DNA from: Adineta vaga
Lineage: Eukaryota; Rotifera
DNA: 64,000 nt
NCBI GenBank assembly: GCA_021613535.1
Contig: CP075494.1
Coordinates: 4,278,001 to 4,342,000 of the forward strand
Direction of reading: 5' to 3'
The position numbers and the translations under genes were made by a program. The notes beneath the pieces are model-generated. The model ran no database searches. It saw only the letters and a program-made list of their open reading frames with translations, and had not been told where the DNA came from. How positions within the stretch are numbered: the stretch's first letter is position 1; the number at the start of each line of letters is the position of its first letter. Positions 32,917 through 44,226 of this stretch are shown piece by piece.

Positions 32917-33528
32917 CTTACTTATGAAACGGAAGAAGCTATGTATCGTTACAAGTTGTATTCGAATAGAACAGAAAAAAATACCCTTATTTACCTGCCA
33001 CGTTAGAATATGCGTGTATCACATGACGTAAGCAGCGATGTAAACAACAAGAAAAATACAATATAATGTAAAAATATAGACAGAAAAACAAATGTCTACA
33101 TTGCTACTGAATATCATTTTATGTTAACAAATAAGTTTAATCTATATAATTAGACGATCGTTTCAATCAGAAACATTGACACATCGAGAAATATCTGATA
33201 AACAGACATGTCACATGCAAGCACTTTTCTTTTCGGTGAAAGAGTACATCTATTCCATTGAAATATCAAATGTCTTCTTTGTAATTCATTGCATTTTATA
33301 ATGATATATGAATATTGCTCATTTCCTTGATAACAGGAAGATCTCTTTCGTCAATCTAATTGAGAATACCTGTTTTAAAAGAGAGGCAGAATATGTTTTT
33401 AATCAAATAAATGAAACGGAAAGATGAAGATATACTGTCTGACAAGAGAAAAAATGAATTATGACTTTTTTCTCTTTAATATTAGATGCACTTTCAATAT
33501 CAGTTCCATTTCTTCTATCAATACGACG
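32917..33528. promoter_or_regulatory. Shared upstream region of ART copy 1 (-) and the kelch gene (+)
   Basis: 612 bp between divergent starts. Parts of it (around 32970-33020 and 33155-33235) also occur, compacted, in front of the chimeric pseudogene at about 27030-27135, showing that the duplication included the promoter. Confidence 0.45.
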
Positions 33529-35123
33529 ATGACTGAAAGAAAACTATCTCTCTTGATCGTATTGTTATTTATCAATCTAACGATTGGAAATGGTATGCAA
33601 TCACTTTTAATGACTTTAATTGTGGGGCAAAAATTTCAATGTGCTCAAACAACTTGCTTTCCATTCTTAAGCCTGACTACAGCAAACATTCGTAATTGTC
33701 AAATAAAATGTTTAGTTTATACTCAATGTAAAGCAGTTACATTTCATGAATCAACTTTGAATTGTGAGTTATTTATTAACATATCTGATCAAATTGGAAA
33801 TATGTTATCGGATACTGATGTTATTACTACGATTACGATTGATGAAACACGATATCTAGATGGTTAGTATCGACAGGAATGAGGAATTTGATTCGTTATA
33901 TAAGTGTAGAGTGTACATTCAAAAGTAGATTGATGAGAGATAATTTTAAGAAAATGATTTTATTTTCCAGTTTTGAGTATAATTTACATTTTCAAATATA
34001 GAGTCAAATAAACAACATTTGAGAAAGATAGCTGATTCATTTGAAGATCTAAGGATCGTGAAAGGAAAAAAATAGCCATCCTATTTTCATAAATGATGTG
34101 AAATTGTTCTAAGATCTATTCCTATTTTTAGTATGGACCGTTACAGGAAACATGAATACTCTACGATCGTATCATGCAGCATGCACATTAGGAAATGGAA
34201 AAGTGTTAGTGACTGGTGGAACTGATGGTAGTACGACTTGGAATAGTGCTGAGTTGTATGATTCAACAACGGGCACTTGGACAATAATAGGAAATATGAA
34301 TACTGCTCGACAAAAGCATGTAGCAACTCTTTTATCGAATGAAACACTGTTAGTTACAGGTGGAAGTAATCTCGGCACTTATTTAAATAGTGCTGAATTG
34401 TATGACTCATCCACAGGCATTTGGACATTGACAGGGAATATGAATGTCGCCCGGCAGTATCATACAGCTACTTCATTCGGAAATGGTAATGTCTTAGTCG
34501 CAGGCGGATCTAACGGCAGTGCTGGTTTATTCAGTACTGAATTGTACAACATATCAACAGCTATTTGGACAACAACAGGAAGTATGATTAATGCACGTTA
34601 TTATCATGCTGCGTCGATAATCGGAAATGAAAGTGTTTTAATTGCTGGTGGTTTAAAACCAGGTTTTATTCTCAATGGTGCTGAGATATATAATTCATCA
34701 ACAGGCATTTGGACACCAACAGGAAACATGATTTTTGCACGTTTTTATCATACCATATCGCTATTAACAAATGGAAAATTATTAGTGACCGGTGGAAGTA
34801 ATGGTAGTATGACTTTGAATAGTGCTGAGCTGTATGATCCAGCATCAAGTACTTGGACAGCAACAGGAAATATGAATAGTGTTCGACAAAAACATGCAGC
34901 TATTGTACTGACAAATGGACAAGTATTAGTTACTGGTGGATCCGATGGTAGTAATATTCTCAAAACCGCTGAATTATACGATCCATCAACAGGTATTTGG
35001 TCAATAACTGGGAATATGAGTATCACACGAAACCTACATACCATATCTAAACTTGGAAATGGAAAAGTGTTAGTTGCTGGTGGGGTTAATCCTACTTATC
35101 TAAACAGTGCTGAGTTTTATTAA
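33529..35123 (+). CDS. Secreted PAN-like / kelch-repeat propeller protein
   Basis: Two exons (33529-33862 and 34132-35123), 442 codons, donor GATG|gttagt, acceptor tttttag. Start MTERKLSLLIVLLFINLTIG is a signal peptide. Exon 1 then codes a Cys-rich PAN/apple-like module (FQCAQTTCFPF, CQIKCLVYTQCKAVTF, NCELF). Exon 2 codes six to seven kelch-type repeats of about 48 residues (GNGKVLVTGGTDGS, SAELYDSTTGTWT, TGNMNTARQKH). The repeats form a propeller for binding, with no catalytic residues seen. Secretion inferred. A copy of its 5' end was used to build the chimeric pseudogene at 26996-27660. Confidence 0.82.
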
Positions 35124-35311
35124 TTAGAACAAACAGAAAAATACTTTTAATCGTTCACTAAATAATAAAATTTGATGTTGTATAATCATCTCTTTTTCTC
35201 ATATTCTATATTCTTCTTTAAAAACAATTGTATTTTTATTTCATGAGTCTAAAATAAATTGATTATTGATTTATACATAATTGTATAAAAAATATCAGTA
35301 GAAAAACATCG

Positions 35312-36526
35312 CTATGCATCAAGATATTGATCACATTCTTCCAATTCGATTTCTGTCATTGTTTGACCTTTCGGAATATATTCTGGTTTAATTTGAGCTA
35401 TTCTTCTCACTCGAAAGACACTATAGGGCATAATTAATACTTCTCCTTCATTTGCATATTGTGATGAATTTTCAATATGTAATGCTGTACGATGATGTTT
35501 AATATAATAGATACACATAATCCATGTTTTCGTAAGTGATCCATCTTGTTTTACACGTTTCGGTACTATGATTTCTTTTTGTGATGATTCTTTTTGACAT
35601 AAAAATAATTCCGCAATTTTTCGATCAATTGATGACGAGAGAAATGATTTTGTTATCAGAGAACAGTTAACTTTATACTTTTCAAGATCATAAAAGTTCA
35701 TTTGTATAACACGATAGGAACAACCAGTAAATGCTAATGCATCAAGTTTTGGATGATATGAAAGTAATGCAATAATGTATCTTCGTTCGTTTTGAAATTT
35801 AGTAGCACCACATGCAATTTCGGTGTTTAAAATTTTATAGAAATCTGTCTCAGCTGTATAAGCTTTGATAATCCAAATTGGATTTTGATCTTGGGTTGCC
35901 TTTTGAAAAAATCGTTTGATTTTATCTATTCCATCGAAATTAGCTAAACCATTATTAATATAATTATTCTCAATTTTTTGAAACATTTTCTCAATAGAAG
36001 TTGTTCCCGTAGAGTTCCGATAAATTGATTGAATTAATTGTCGATCTTGTGCAGAATTTTCAACAGCATCATTATCAACAGATTCCCATTCAATGACGCC
36101 AGTATTTGAAGCCAATCGATTAGCATTGGGTACACGATAGAAAAGTTCTTTAATTCTTCCATCTTTTGCTTCATCAAATGGTAAACAATTAAACGTATTA
36201 TTAATAGCTCTATCAGCTCCTGCTTTTAATAATAAATCAACAATTTCACGATGACCATAATAACATGCTACATGTAAAGCAGTACTTCCATTTGGTTCTA
36301 TCCGATCAATTTCATCAAGTGACATGTCTTCTAATAATTGTCTAGCTCTATTAACATTATTATTTCGACAAGCTAAATAGAATTCACTGCATGGCTTTGA
36401 TTCTGTCGTTGATTTCGAATCAGTTAAGGGAGTTTCATTCAAAGAAGCAAAATCTACACTAGGAGAATACACAGTATCACGACGTGTGTTTGCATGCTGT
36501 TGTAATGAATCGAAAAAGTTCCCCAT
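35312..36526 (-). CDS. Ankyrin-repeat mono-ADP-ribosyltransferase, copy 2
   Basis: Close paralogue of the 31519-32916 gene. I start it at 36526 (MGNFFDSLQQHANTRRD), because this Met-Gly matches the N-terminus style of copy 1. An upstream in-frame Met at 36598 would add a hydrophobic, non-conserved 24 residues. Layout: Ser-rich linker, ankyrin repeats (EFYLACRNNNVNRARQLL; GSTALHVACYYGHREIVDLL), ART fold with CSYRVIQM, TKSFLSSSIDRKIAELFL, NEGEVLIMPY (ExE intact). It ends ELEECDQYLDA, shorter than copy 1 by some 18 residues. Likely cytosolic, N-myristoylated. It is convergent with the kelch gene (188 bp apart). Confidence 0.82.
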   Translation of the reverse strand: MGNFFDSLQQHANTRRDTVYSPSVDFASLNETPLTDSKSTTESKPCSEFYLACRNNNVNRARQLLEDMSLDEIDRIEPNGSTALHVACYYGHREIVDLLLKAGADRAINNTFNCLPFDEAKDGRIKELFYRVPNANRLASNTGVIEWESVDNDAVENSAQDRQLIQSIYRNSTGTTSIEKMFQKIENNYINNGLANFDGIDKIKRFFQKATQDQNPIWIIKAYTAETDFYKILNTEIACGATKFQNERRYIIALLSYHPKLDALAFTGCSYRVIQMNFYDLEKYKVNCSLITKSFLSSSIDRKIAELFLCQKESSQKEIIVPKRVKQDGSLTKTWIMCIYYIKHHRTALHIENSSQYANEGEVLIMPYSVFRVRRIAQIKPEYIPKGQTMTEIELEECDQYLDA

Positions 36527-37070
36527 ATGCAGCGCACTATTTTGAAAACGAAAGAAAAATGAATTCAAAATAAAAGATTCGTAAAAGTATAAAAACAACT
36601 AATGTTTTGATTGGAATTTTTCAAAGAAAAAATGACTTGTTCTGTTCCTTCAATTCATGTGCCTCTTTTACGTTAAAAAATTTAGAAAAAAATAGTATGT
36701 CTTTGAATTTGTTTAAATACGTGCAACTCAAAATACAAAAAATGATTCAAAAAATGAATAAATATTCAAATTTTTTTTCTCGATTTTGATGATTGCTCGT
36801 CATCTGCCGATGGAAAGATTGTTAAATCCTGAAGTGGATAAGTTTAGACGAACTAGTATGCATAATTTACAAGATAAAAATATTATTTTGTTATCATTTA
36901 ATCATTGATAATGTATGTAGATAGGATCGATTGGATCAAACTGACTGAGAATTTACAATATTGTTATTGTACGTCACAACCTGAGAAAAGATATTGATAA
37001 TACTGTTATGTACCAAAATGAGTTTTCGATTTCTTACGACACGTTTCATTCTCATATTAATAAATATAGT

Positions 37071-37115
<45 letters not shown>

Positions 37116-37650
37116 TGTTGCTATTTGTACTATGATCTAAATGATGTTTTTATTTCAATGTATATGAGCATGAAATAGTGAGAAGATTTCATCTATCATC
37201 TTGCGGTTAAACAATACAAAGCATAAAGATAGGATATGTTCATATGTATTCTCATTCCCTACTGATATTTCACATTCATTCAAACAAAATAAATTCTGAT
37301 TACTGGGTATTTTCCAACAAATAAACTTTTTCTATTACATGTATTATGTAAAGAAATTACGTCCTTGTTCGTTTCTTATGACAGTTAAAATGTACTTATT
37401 ATCAAGCGTTTTCATTTCTCGTTATGAATAAAAAATTGTTATTTAAAAAGAAAAAGTTGAATAAAAACTTTTCTTCCTTGTTTACATATAATAGAATTAG
37501 TCATAATCTTAGACACGCATGATTTTTCTTCATTTATGGCCATGTTGGATTTTACCTATATGAGCAGTTCTATTTATATTTATTTGACAATTCATTCTAA
37601 GCAGTAATGTATATAGTTGCGTAAAGAAATCCGTGTATTAGAATATTAAC
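36527..37650. other. Spacer with a GA microsatellite
   Basis: About 1.1 kb without genes. Contains the (GA)n tract at 37075-37110. Presumably it includes the promoters of ART copy 2 (-) and the aspartate decarboxylase (+). Confidence 0.45.
37075..37110. repeat. (GA)18 microsatellite
   Basis: An uninterrupted run of about 18 'ga' dinucleotides. Confidence 0.95.
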
Positions 37651-39332
37651 ATGGTTGAATTGCGCAGTCCATTTGATTTTAAAGATGAGTTGATAGCTTT
37701 AGCAGGTGGAGAATCAACTACATCTCAACCATCAATGAATACGACGATGATAAATGCTGGTCGTGGAAATCCAAATTTCTTAGCAACAACTCCCCGATAT
37801 GCCTTCTGTCAGTTGATGTTATTTGCATTACGTGAATCAGAACTACGATCTACTCATTCGACTGAAGGCATAGGTAGTTTTCCAGAATATAAAGGAATTG
37901 AAGAACGTTTTGAATTATTTCTTCACGAAAACAAAAATTCAAATGGTATTACTTTCCTTTGTGACATGGTTCTCTATATACGTAAGCAATTTAAGATTGA
38001 TATGTCCAAATTCCTATACGAAATCTGTGAAGGCATACTTGGTATTAACTATCCAGTTCCTGGTCGAATACTTGCACTTTCTGAGAAGATTGTCAATCAT
38101 TATCTATGCAAGGAACTCAGTACTGCACAGGTAAAGCAACTCTATTGATCTTATTTTCGAATACGACGCACAATTTTAGCCGATGGCTGACGGATTTCAT
38201 CTGTTTGCAGTAGAAGGTGGTACAGCGGCTATAACATCTATTTTTAATTCCTTACGTGCAAATTATCTGCTTAACACAGGTGATAAGATCGCACTGGGTA
38301 CACCCATTTTTTCACCTTATTTAGAAATGTCCGATACGAACGATTATCAATTCGAAGTAATACATATCTATGGTGATAAAAACCATAAAAGTGACAATAT
38401 CCTAAAACTGAACTAGACAAGTTACGTGATGTAAAGGTAAAATATCCGTGTCGGTATTCTGAAGTCTAATGTATTTTATGTCTTTTGTTTGTCGACTCTT
38501 TCTATAGCTATAGGTAAAAGCTTTCTTTCTTATCAATCCTTCCAATCCTCAATCGGTAAAACTTGATAAGGACAGTCTGGATTATATTGCTACCATCGTA
38601 GCCGAACGACCTGATTTAATTATTCTCACGGATGATGTTTACGGCACATTTGCCGAACAATTTGTCTCGCTGTTCGCTATATGTCCTAGGAATACTATTC
38701 TCGTCTATTCATATTCGAAATATTTTGGTGCAACAGGTTGGCGTCTCGGCGTGATTGGAATACATAATAACAACATATTTGATGATCAGATTGCAAGTCT
38801 CGACAATACGAAACGAAATGACCTTCACAAGCGTTACAGTTCTCTCACATCTGATCCTTACTCTTTTAAATTCAACGATCGATTAGTTGCTGATAGTCGT
38901 TCGATAGTACTGAATCATACAGCAGGCTTGTCTACTCCTCAACAAGTTCAAATGGTCCTCTTTTCTCTATTTGCTCTAATGGATACATCTAATTCGTATA
39001 AAACGGCACTCAAACAACTTATTCAGAATCGCAAACATGCTCTGTATCGTGCCATTGGTATTGCTTCTGTAAATACTGAAGAAGATGTTAACGCTGCCAA
39101 TTACTATACTATCATCGATCTAGAACTACTTAGCGAGTGTCTCTATGGACAACAATTTGCAAGTTGGTTTCTCTCTTGTATAAGTACTAGAGAATTTTTG
39201 CGTCAACTTGCAACCGATACACACGTTGTTCTTCTACCTGGTGATGGTTTTGGCATTCGTCATCCAGCAGTTCGTGTATCTCTCGCAAATCTCAACGAGA
39301 ACGATTACATACTTATCGGTGAAGCTCTATGA
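37651..39332 (+). CDS. Bacterial-type aspartate 4-decarboxylase, one frameshift
   Basis: PLP enzyme of fold type I (class I/II aminotransferase branch) with the signature stretches of bifunctional aspartate aminotransferase/L-aspartate beta-decarboxylase: NAGRGNPNFLATTPRYAF, GINYPVPGR, FAVEGGTAAITSIFNSL, INPSNPQS, TDDVYGTF, SYSKYFGATGWRLG (the PLP Lys), VADSRSIVLNHTAGLSTPQQ. The reaction would be Asp to Ala plus CO2. Three exons: 37651 to about 38131, about 38180-38435, about 38519-39332. Near 38395-38400 the frame must slip by one base to pass from ...DKNHKSD to YPKTELDKLRDVK. No splice site explains it. The rest is intact. The family is bacterial, so transfer into this genome followed by intron gain is likely. 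The lesion may be recent or an assembly error. Confidence 0.8.
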
Positions 39333-39882
39333 ACTTTAATTGAAAACTAATTTCAAAAATTCAAGATTCAAACCACCGAAAGCTCACTAACCAATGAAAT
39401 AATACTTGAATGACATAACAGAACCTGTACATCTATACGTCTCTAATACTATTTCATATGATGAATAGTATGATTGTATTCATTCATTTTCTTTTCTTTT
39501 CGTTAAAATGTGCATTGTAATACTTTTTTTTATCTCTCTGTATGCCTTGTCATCCTCGCACACACATTTTGATTCACTTTTTCTTCATCGTTCTCTATAA
39601 AATTGTCCTCATTCTTGTACGCAAGACTAAATGCAGATTTGATTGATATTTTGAATAATAGATTCACTATAATGCAAAGTAAATATCTTTTTTCTCATAC
39701 AGTTAAAGTTTAAAAGTAAGATTTCTTTAGATAATCAATTATATATTTTGTTATTCGGCACGACTTTAACCAGTGTTGTGATTCTTTTTCAATATTTTAA
39801 AGAAAAAAAGAAGAAACAAGATGAAGAACGAGTTTGTTTCTTACTTCTATTTGATAACTAATACACTATTTATTGATGAAAT
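39333..39882. other. Spacer
   Basis: AT-rich. Presumably contains the promoter and the missing first exon of the hydroxyacid oxidase gene. Confidence 0.4.
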
Positions 39883-41167
39883 AGAAGAATCAATATTTGA
39901 AATGTCAATCGTTATTTGATTTTGAAGAATTAGCTAAAAAATTGTTAAAATCTCATCGTTTTCATTATTATGATTATAAAGCTGGTCAAGGTCTTACTTA
40001 TCAAGCTTGTCGAAATTATTTTGATAAACAATTAAGGATTATTCCGCGAGTTTTAATCAATGTTGAAGATATATCTATAAAAACAACAATTTTAGGGTAA
40101 ATTATTATTTTCAAATTCAAAACGATTTTCTGTTCGTTTAGAACGACCTATGAATCGCCAATTATCATTGCTCCAACAACTTTTCATTGTCTTGCAAATA
40201 CAGATGGTGAAGTTGGTACAGCTCGTGGTGCAACAGAAGCACAATGTATTTATACATATAATTGGATGTATTCCACAAAGCCTGAAGATGAAGTTTTACA
40301 AACAACTGGTTCAGTTTCTCTTTCGGTTGTTTCTTTTTTCTATGAATTTTTAATTTTAGGTCCAAAATTTTTACATGTCTACTTAACGACACCGACGAAA
40401 ATCTTAGAAAAAATTGTTTGTGAAGCTGAACAAAAAGGTTATCGAGCTATTGTAGTGACATGTGATCATCCAACGGATCGAGTACGAGATAATGTTTTAC
40501 CTTTATTCGAAGAGGCATCAAAGACGACTGATCGAGAATTAACTGAATGTATGCCAATGCCGAATATGAATGCAAAAGATATTATTGAAAAACAAAATTT
40601 TAGTACGGGCTCAATCACATGGGCTAATATAGAATCATTAAAACAGTTAACGAAATTACCAATAATTTGTAAAGGAATTTTATCTCCCATTGATGCAGAA
40701 TTAGCAATTAAACATGGTGCAAGTGGAATCATTGTTAGGTCTGATTAGTTCTTTATTATCACTTGAATACAATCGAAATCATTTTTTTTTTCAGTAATCA
40801 TGGCGGAAGACAAGTTGATACAGCACCAGCTGCTATTGAATGTCTTGAAGATATTATTAAGATTGTCGATGGACGAGCTGAAGGTAGATTTATAGGACTA
40901 TTTGAACATCGCATTTTTGAATTTTTCTTTTTAGTTTTTGTTGATACGGGTATTCGAAGTGGAACAGATATTTTAAAAGCATTAGCATTAGGTGCACGTG
41001 GTATATTGATCGGTCGACCCATTTTGTATGGATTGACTTGTGGTGGGCATGATGGAGTGAAAAGAGTTTTAGAAATATTAAAACGTGAATTAATTTATGA
41101 TATGGCTTGTTGTGGAGTGACGTCGATCGATCAAATTAATAAAGATATCCTTTATAAACATGCGTGA
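39883..41167 (+). CDS. FMN-dependent 2-hydroxyacid oxidase (glycolate/lactate oxidase type)
   Basis: Five visible exons with 45-60 bp introns (at about 40099-40140, 40310-40360, 40738-40794, 40883-40934). Protein order follows peroxisomal HAO: FDFEELAKKLL, YYDYKAGQG (substrate-binding Tyr), APTTFHCLANTDGE, YTYNWMYS (Trp kept), VTCDHPTDRVRDN, PIICKGIL (FMN Lys), SNHGGRQVD (catalytic His and Arg), DTGIRSGTDILKALALGA, IGRPILYGL. It oxidises 2-hydroxy acids to 2-oxo acids with H2O2. No ATG opens the first visible exon in frame, so a short upstream exon is missing from my model; an acceptor (gaaatag) fits at 39882. The C-terminus (KDILYKHA) has no SKI-type peroxisomal signal. Confidence 0.85.
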
Positions 41168-41310
41168 TTGAAAGAAATTTGAGTTATCGAATTTAATAAG
41201 TTGAATATAAAAATAAAAGAATCAAATCTGAGCATATCAGATTTACAACGTTATAATCAACTGCTTTTTTTTAGTATCTGAAGATAGTTATGATTGGATT
41301 TTCGATTGAA

Positions 41311-41557
41311 TTATAATGTTAATCCACCGATCGTTAGCATAATGAAAACACCAGCTGCTAATAAATAGAACCAATCTACGCCAACAAATCCAGCAAAAAT
41401 GCAGTTAATTTTTCTTTTTGCTTGTATTCACATGGTTTATTTGAATCGATAATAACATACTCGGATCCAGTACATTTACATCGACGAGTCGAAAGATCAC
41501 ATATGCCTCATAAGCCACAGGTAGCATTTCGTGTACATGATGTGGTCGTAAGTGACA
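41311..41557 (-). pseudogene. TM2-domain protein remnant
   Basis: Minus strand: after an acceptor (attacaacag) the frame reads SLTTTSCTRNATCGL, stop (TGA), GICDLSTRRCKCTGS, then KPCEYKQKEKLTAFF, AGFVGVDWFYLLAAG, VFIMLTIGGLTL and a stop at 41311. A Cys-rich ectodomain followed by CxYKQK and GxDWFYL with an LLTxGG segment is the layout of eukaryotic TM2-domain membrane proteins. Here the middle of the TM2 unit is missing, a TGA interrupts the ectodomain, and no upstream exon is seen. Confidence 0.6.
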
Positions 41558-42864
41558 CTGTTGTAATAATACAATTCACAATAATGCAAAAGAGTAAGTT
41601 TAAAACGAATGATTTCAACATTTTGCAATAAATTTAAAATGAATTTTTGAAAGATCTTATTGTGTATTTATACCATAGATATAGTTATAAAATTACGCAA
41701 GACATGGAATATCCCGTACGCAGTTATGTAGTTGATTGCCCAAAAAAATTCATTTCCGTTTTATCGTAGAAAACGATTATTCATTGATATCAAAGAACGA
41801 TAAGAGAAATCTCTCACGGCTTATCACGCTTTATGTAATCACTGCGAAAGAATGTCAATTTTCATTTGATTTATTATTGATAGGAAGTTTAGAAACGGTT
41901 GTATTTTTTTCCAACGATCTCATAATAAGATTCAGAGAAATAGATCTCTAGAATATGATAATAATATTTATTCTAAATACAAAATTTTAAATATTATCCA
42001 GTTTATAACGAAACAATCTTTTATGAATAGTCACGTACTTAATAAAGATATATCTTTTTTAAGATTCTTTTCAATGTTCACGTTAAGATCAATCTTTCAA
42101 TCATACTCCATCACAATTAAGAGATTTATTTGCCAATGTCATAAGCCAATCAATTAGAGCCCGTATAGTTAAATATACCTGCCCTCATATACAAACATCT
42201 ATTACCATCTGCTAAATAAAATCATTCATATGCATCGACTGTGCTTGCAGGAAAAAAGCCATCTATTTCTATTTTGTTCGATGTAATACACTATATACAG
42301 ATTGAGTACAACAACAAATATCGATCAAATTATGACACGTTCTTTTACGATATTGTACATTGTATCGTCTCAAGAAATATAAATGAATTGAAATAATTTC
42401 AATATTTTGTAAACTTCTGTGTAAATAGCAGACCATGGAAATGAGCAATTCTTTGATAGTCGATTTCTATTCATTATATGAAATATGTCAAAATCATAAG
42501 GATGTCTCATTTTTCATTGTTTTATGAAATTTTCTGATATTACAGTATATATTTATGAGACAAGAAGAAATCAATTTTTGTCCATGTATAATAGAAAAAT
42601 AATAGTGAAGTCATAAATTCGGATTGCTTTTTTTTCTTCATCATACTAGGAAGTATTGACTGATACCAATCGTAGATGTGGAATACAAGTTTTTGTCAAA
42701 TAAAAAAAACTACTGACTAAAAGTTATGGAGACTTCGAAATTTTCTCATCCTTATCTGTCACTAATATACATCCGTTCAAATATTGACATGAAGATTTAT
42801 CGAAATGAGGATGGAATCATGTGTTTTATTCAATAAGCTTTATCTCTACGACAAGCAAGTTAGG
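41558..42864. other. Convergent spacer, 1.3 kb
   Basis: AT-rich DNA between the TM2 remnant and the MysC-like gene. No coding similarity, RNA gene or repeat recognised. Confidence 0.45.
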
Positions 42865-44226
42865 TTAAAAACAAAACGAAAGATTACAATCAATTTTATC
42901 AAATGGTATTATATGTAGAAGATGATAGATAATCATTCTTGGTAAATGAACTGTATAATGAAGAAAAAATGGTAATGGATCATCTACGGAATAGAGAGCT
43001 TCTTTCCCATGGAGAAAAACTTTCCATTGTTTGATTAAATCTTGAATATTTCGTATTTTGAAAATATTCCATAATTCATGATATAACCAATAAGTTAGAC
43101 GAGCATTTGATTTTGGTTGAATTGGTTCATTCAATAAACGTTCTGTTCCTAGATAAGCTTCAGCAACAAGTGGATGATTAGAAAAAGTTGTTATTGCTGT
43201 ATGAGTACGAGCATTACATTCCAATGGATAAACGAGACCATTTTCATAACTTTCAATGAAATCAAATGCTATTTGACCAGTTGTATTTGCTTTTGAACAA
43301 AATTCTTTCACCCAATTGAGAATATTTAATTTATTATCAACATGTTTATAATTAAGAAGCCATGGTAATGATTCACAACAAACATGCAATCGTAATTCTC
43401 CATTTTTAACTGTTCCATGTGTACAATATTCTTTCCCAATAATAAATTCTTGCATAATCCATGGATATTCTTCATTAATAACTAAACTATTCAGATAATT
43501 AATCATTTGTTCTCGTGTATCACATGGAAGTTTGACTAAATTCGTTCGATTAACAAAATCATATTCGATACGTTTCAGAATAAATTGACATTTTTCTTTT
43601 GAAAAATCAAATGTTAAGATTTGTTTTGGATCAGTAATTCTATATGATTTCGGAACTGTTAAATCAAACGAACGTGCTCGATCCATAAATGCATATTTAT
43701 CACATAAAATTTGTACTTGTTCAAGATCACCATGAATTGTTTCACAATTGAATGGAATTAATGCTCGTTTAATTCGCGCATCAAGACATTCCGTAGATGA
43801 ATGTGAGACTGGAATAAAATAATCAATACGTTCTCGTTGAACAATATCAACAATTGATTGAATATATTCGAATTCATTGTTTGAATCTGCACTTAGATAA
43901 AATCGTGAAACACATCGAGAATAACGATTTGTTGCATACGGATATGATTCAGTAAGAACAACGTAATGACCAGCTGAATAGAAAGAACGTACTAATTGTA
44001 AACTTTTTGTTTTACCTCCATTCGATATTAAAATACGTTTAGCATTTGGATTATTTTTTTGTGGTTTTCGTGTAATTGAATGAAGTATCAATGTCACACA
44101 TGTAATGACAAATGGAAGAGGAGATGCAAGAAGAAATAATATTATATATCCAATTGTTTTTATAATATGATATAGATTTGCTGATTGAAATAATCGTGAT
44201 ACATGCAGAAGACGAGAAGAATTCAT
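42865..44226 (-). CDS. mysC: MysC-like ATP-grasp ligase (mycosporine-glycine synthase type)
   Basis: Intronless, 453 residues, the family's usual size (about 450-460). It starts with a membrane segment (HIIKTIGYIILFLLASPL), as cyanobacterial MysC does. Then: AKRILISNGGKTKSLQLVRS, FYSAGHYVVLTESYPYATNR, a DKYAFMDRARSFDLTVPKSY block, FILKRIEYDFVNRT, WIMQEFIIGKEYCTHGTVKN, GELRLHVCCES, GQIAFDFIE, YPLECNARTHTAITTF (the metal-binding Glu and Asn) and DPLPFFLHY. I know this combination from MysC, which uses ATP to condense glycine with 4-deoxygadusol. It is divergent from the mysD-like gene 664 bp away, the partner that follows it in cyanobacterial clusters. Composition is host-like. Alternative: another member of the same ATP-grasp clade with a different amino acid. 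Confidence 0.85.
   Translation of the reverse strand: MNSSRLLHVSRLFQSANLYHIIKTIGYIILFLLASPLPFVITCVTLILHSITRKPQKNNPNAKRILISNGGKTKSLQLVRSFYSAGHYVVLTESYPYATNRYSRCVSRFYLSADSNNEFEYIQSIVDIVQRERIDYFIPVSHSSTECLDARIKRALIPFNCETIHGDLEQVQILCDKYAFMDRARSFDLTVPKSYRITDPKQILTFDFSKEKCQFILKRIEYDFVNRTNLVKLPCDTREQMINYLNSLVINEEYPWIMQEFIIGKEYCTHGTVKNGELRLHVCCESLPWLLNYKHVDNKLNILNWVKEFCSKANTTGQIAFDFIESYENGLVYPLECNARTHTAITTFSNHPLVAEAYLGTERLLNEPIQPKSNARLTYWLYHELWNIFKIRNIQDLIKQWKVFLHGKEALYSVDDPLPFFLHYTVHLPRMIIYHLLHIIPFDKIDCNLSFCF

Noticed and set aside
24486-36526. CRISPR-like array or transposon as source of the repeats
   Set aside because: Repeats are coding duplications without spacers, terminal inverted repeats, target duplications or transposase/reverse-transcriptase frames.
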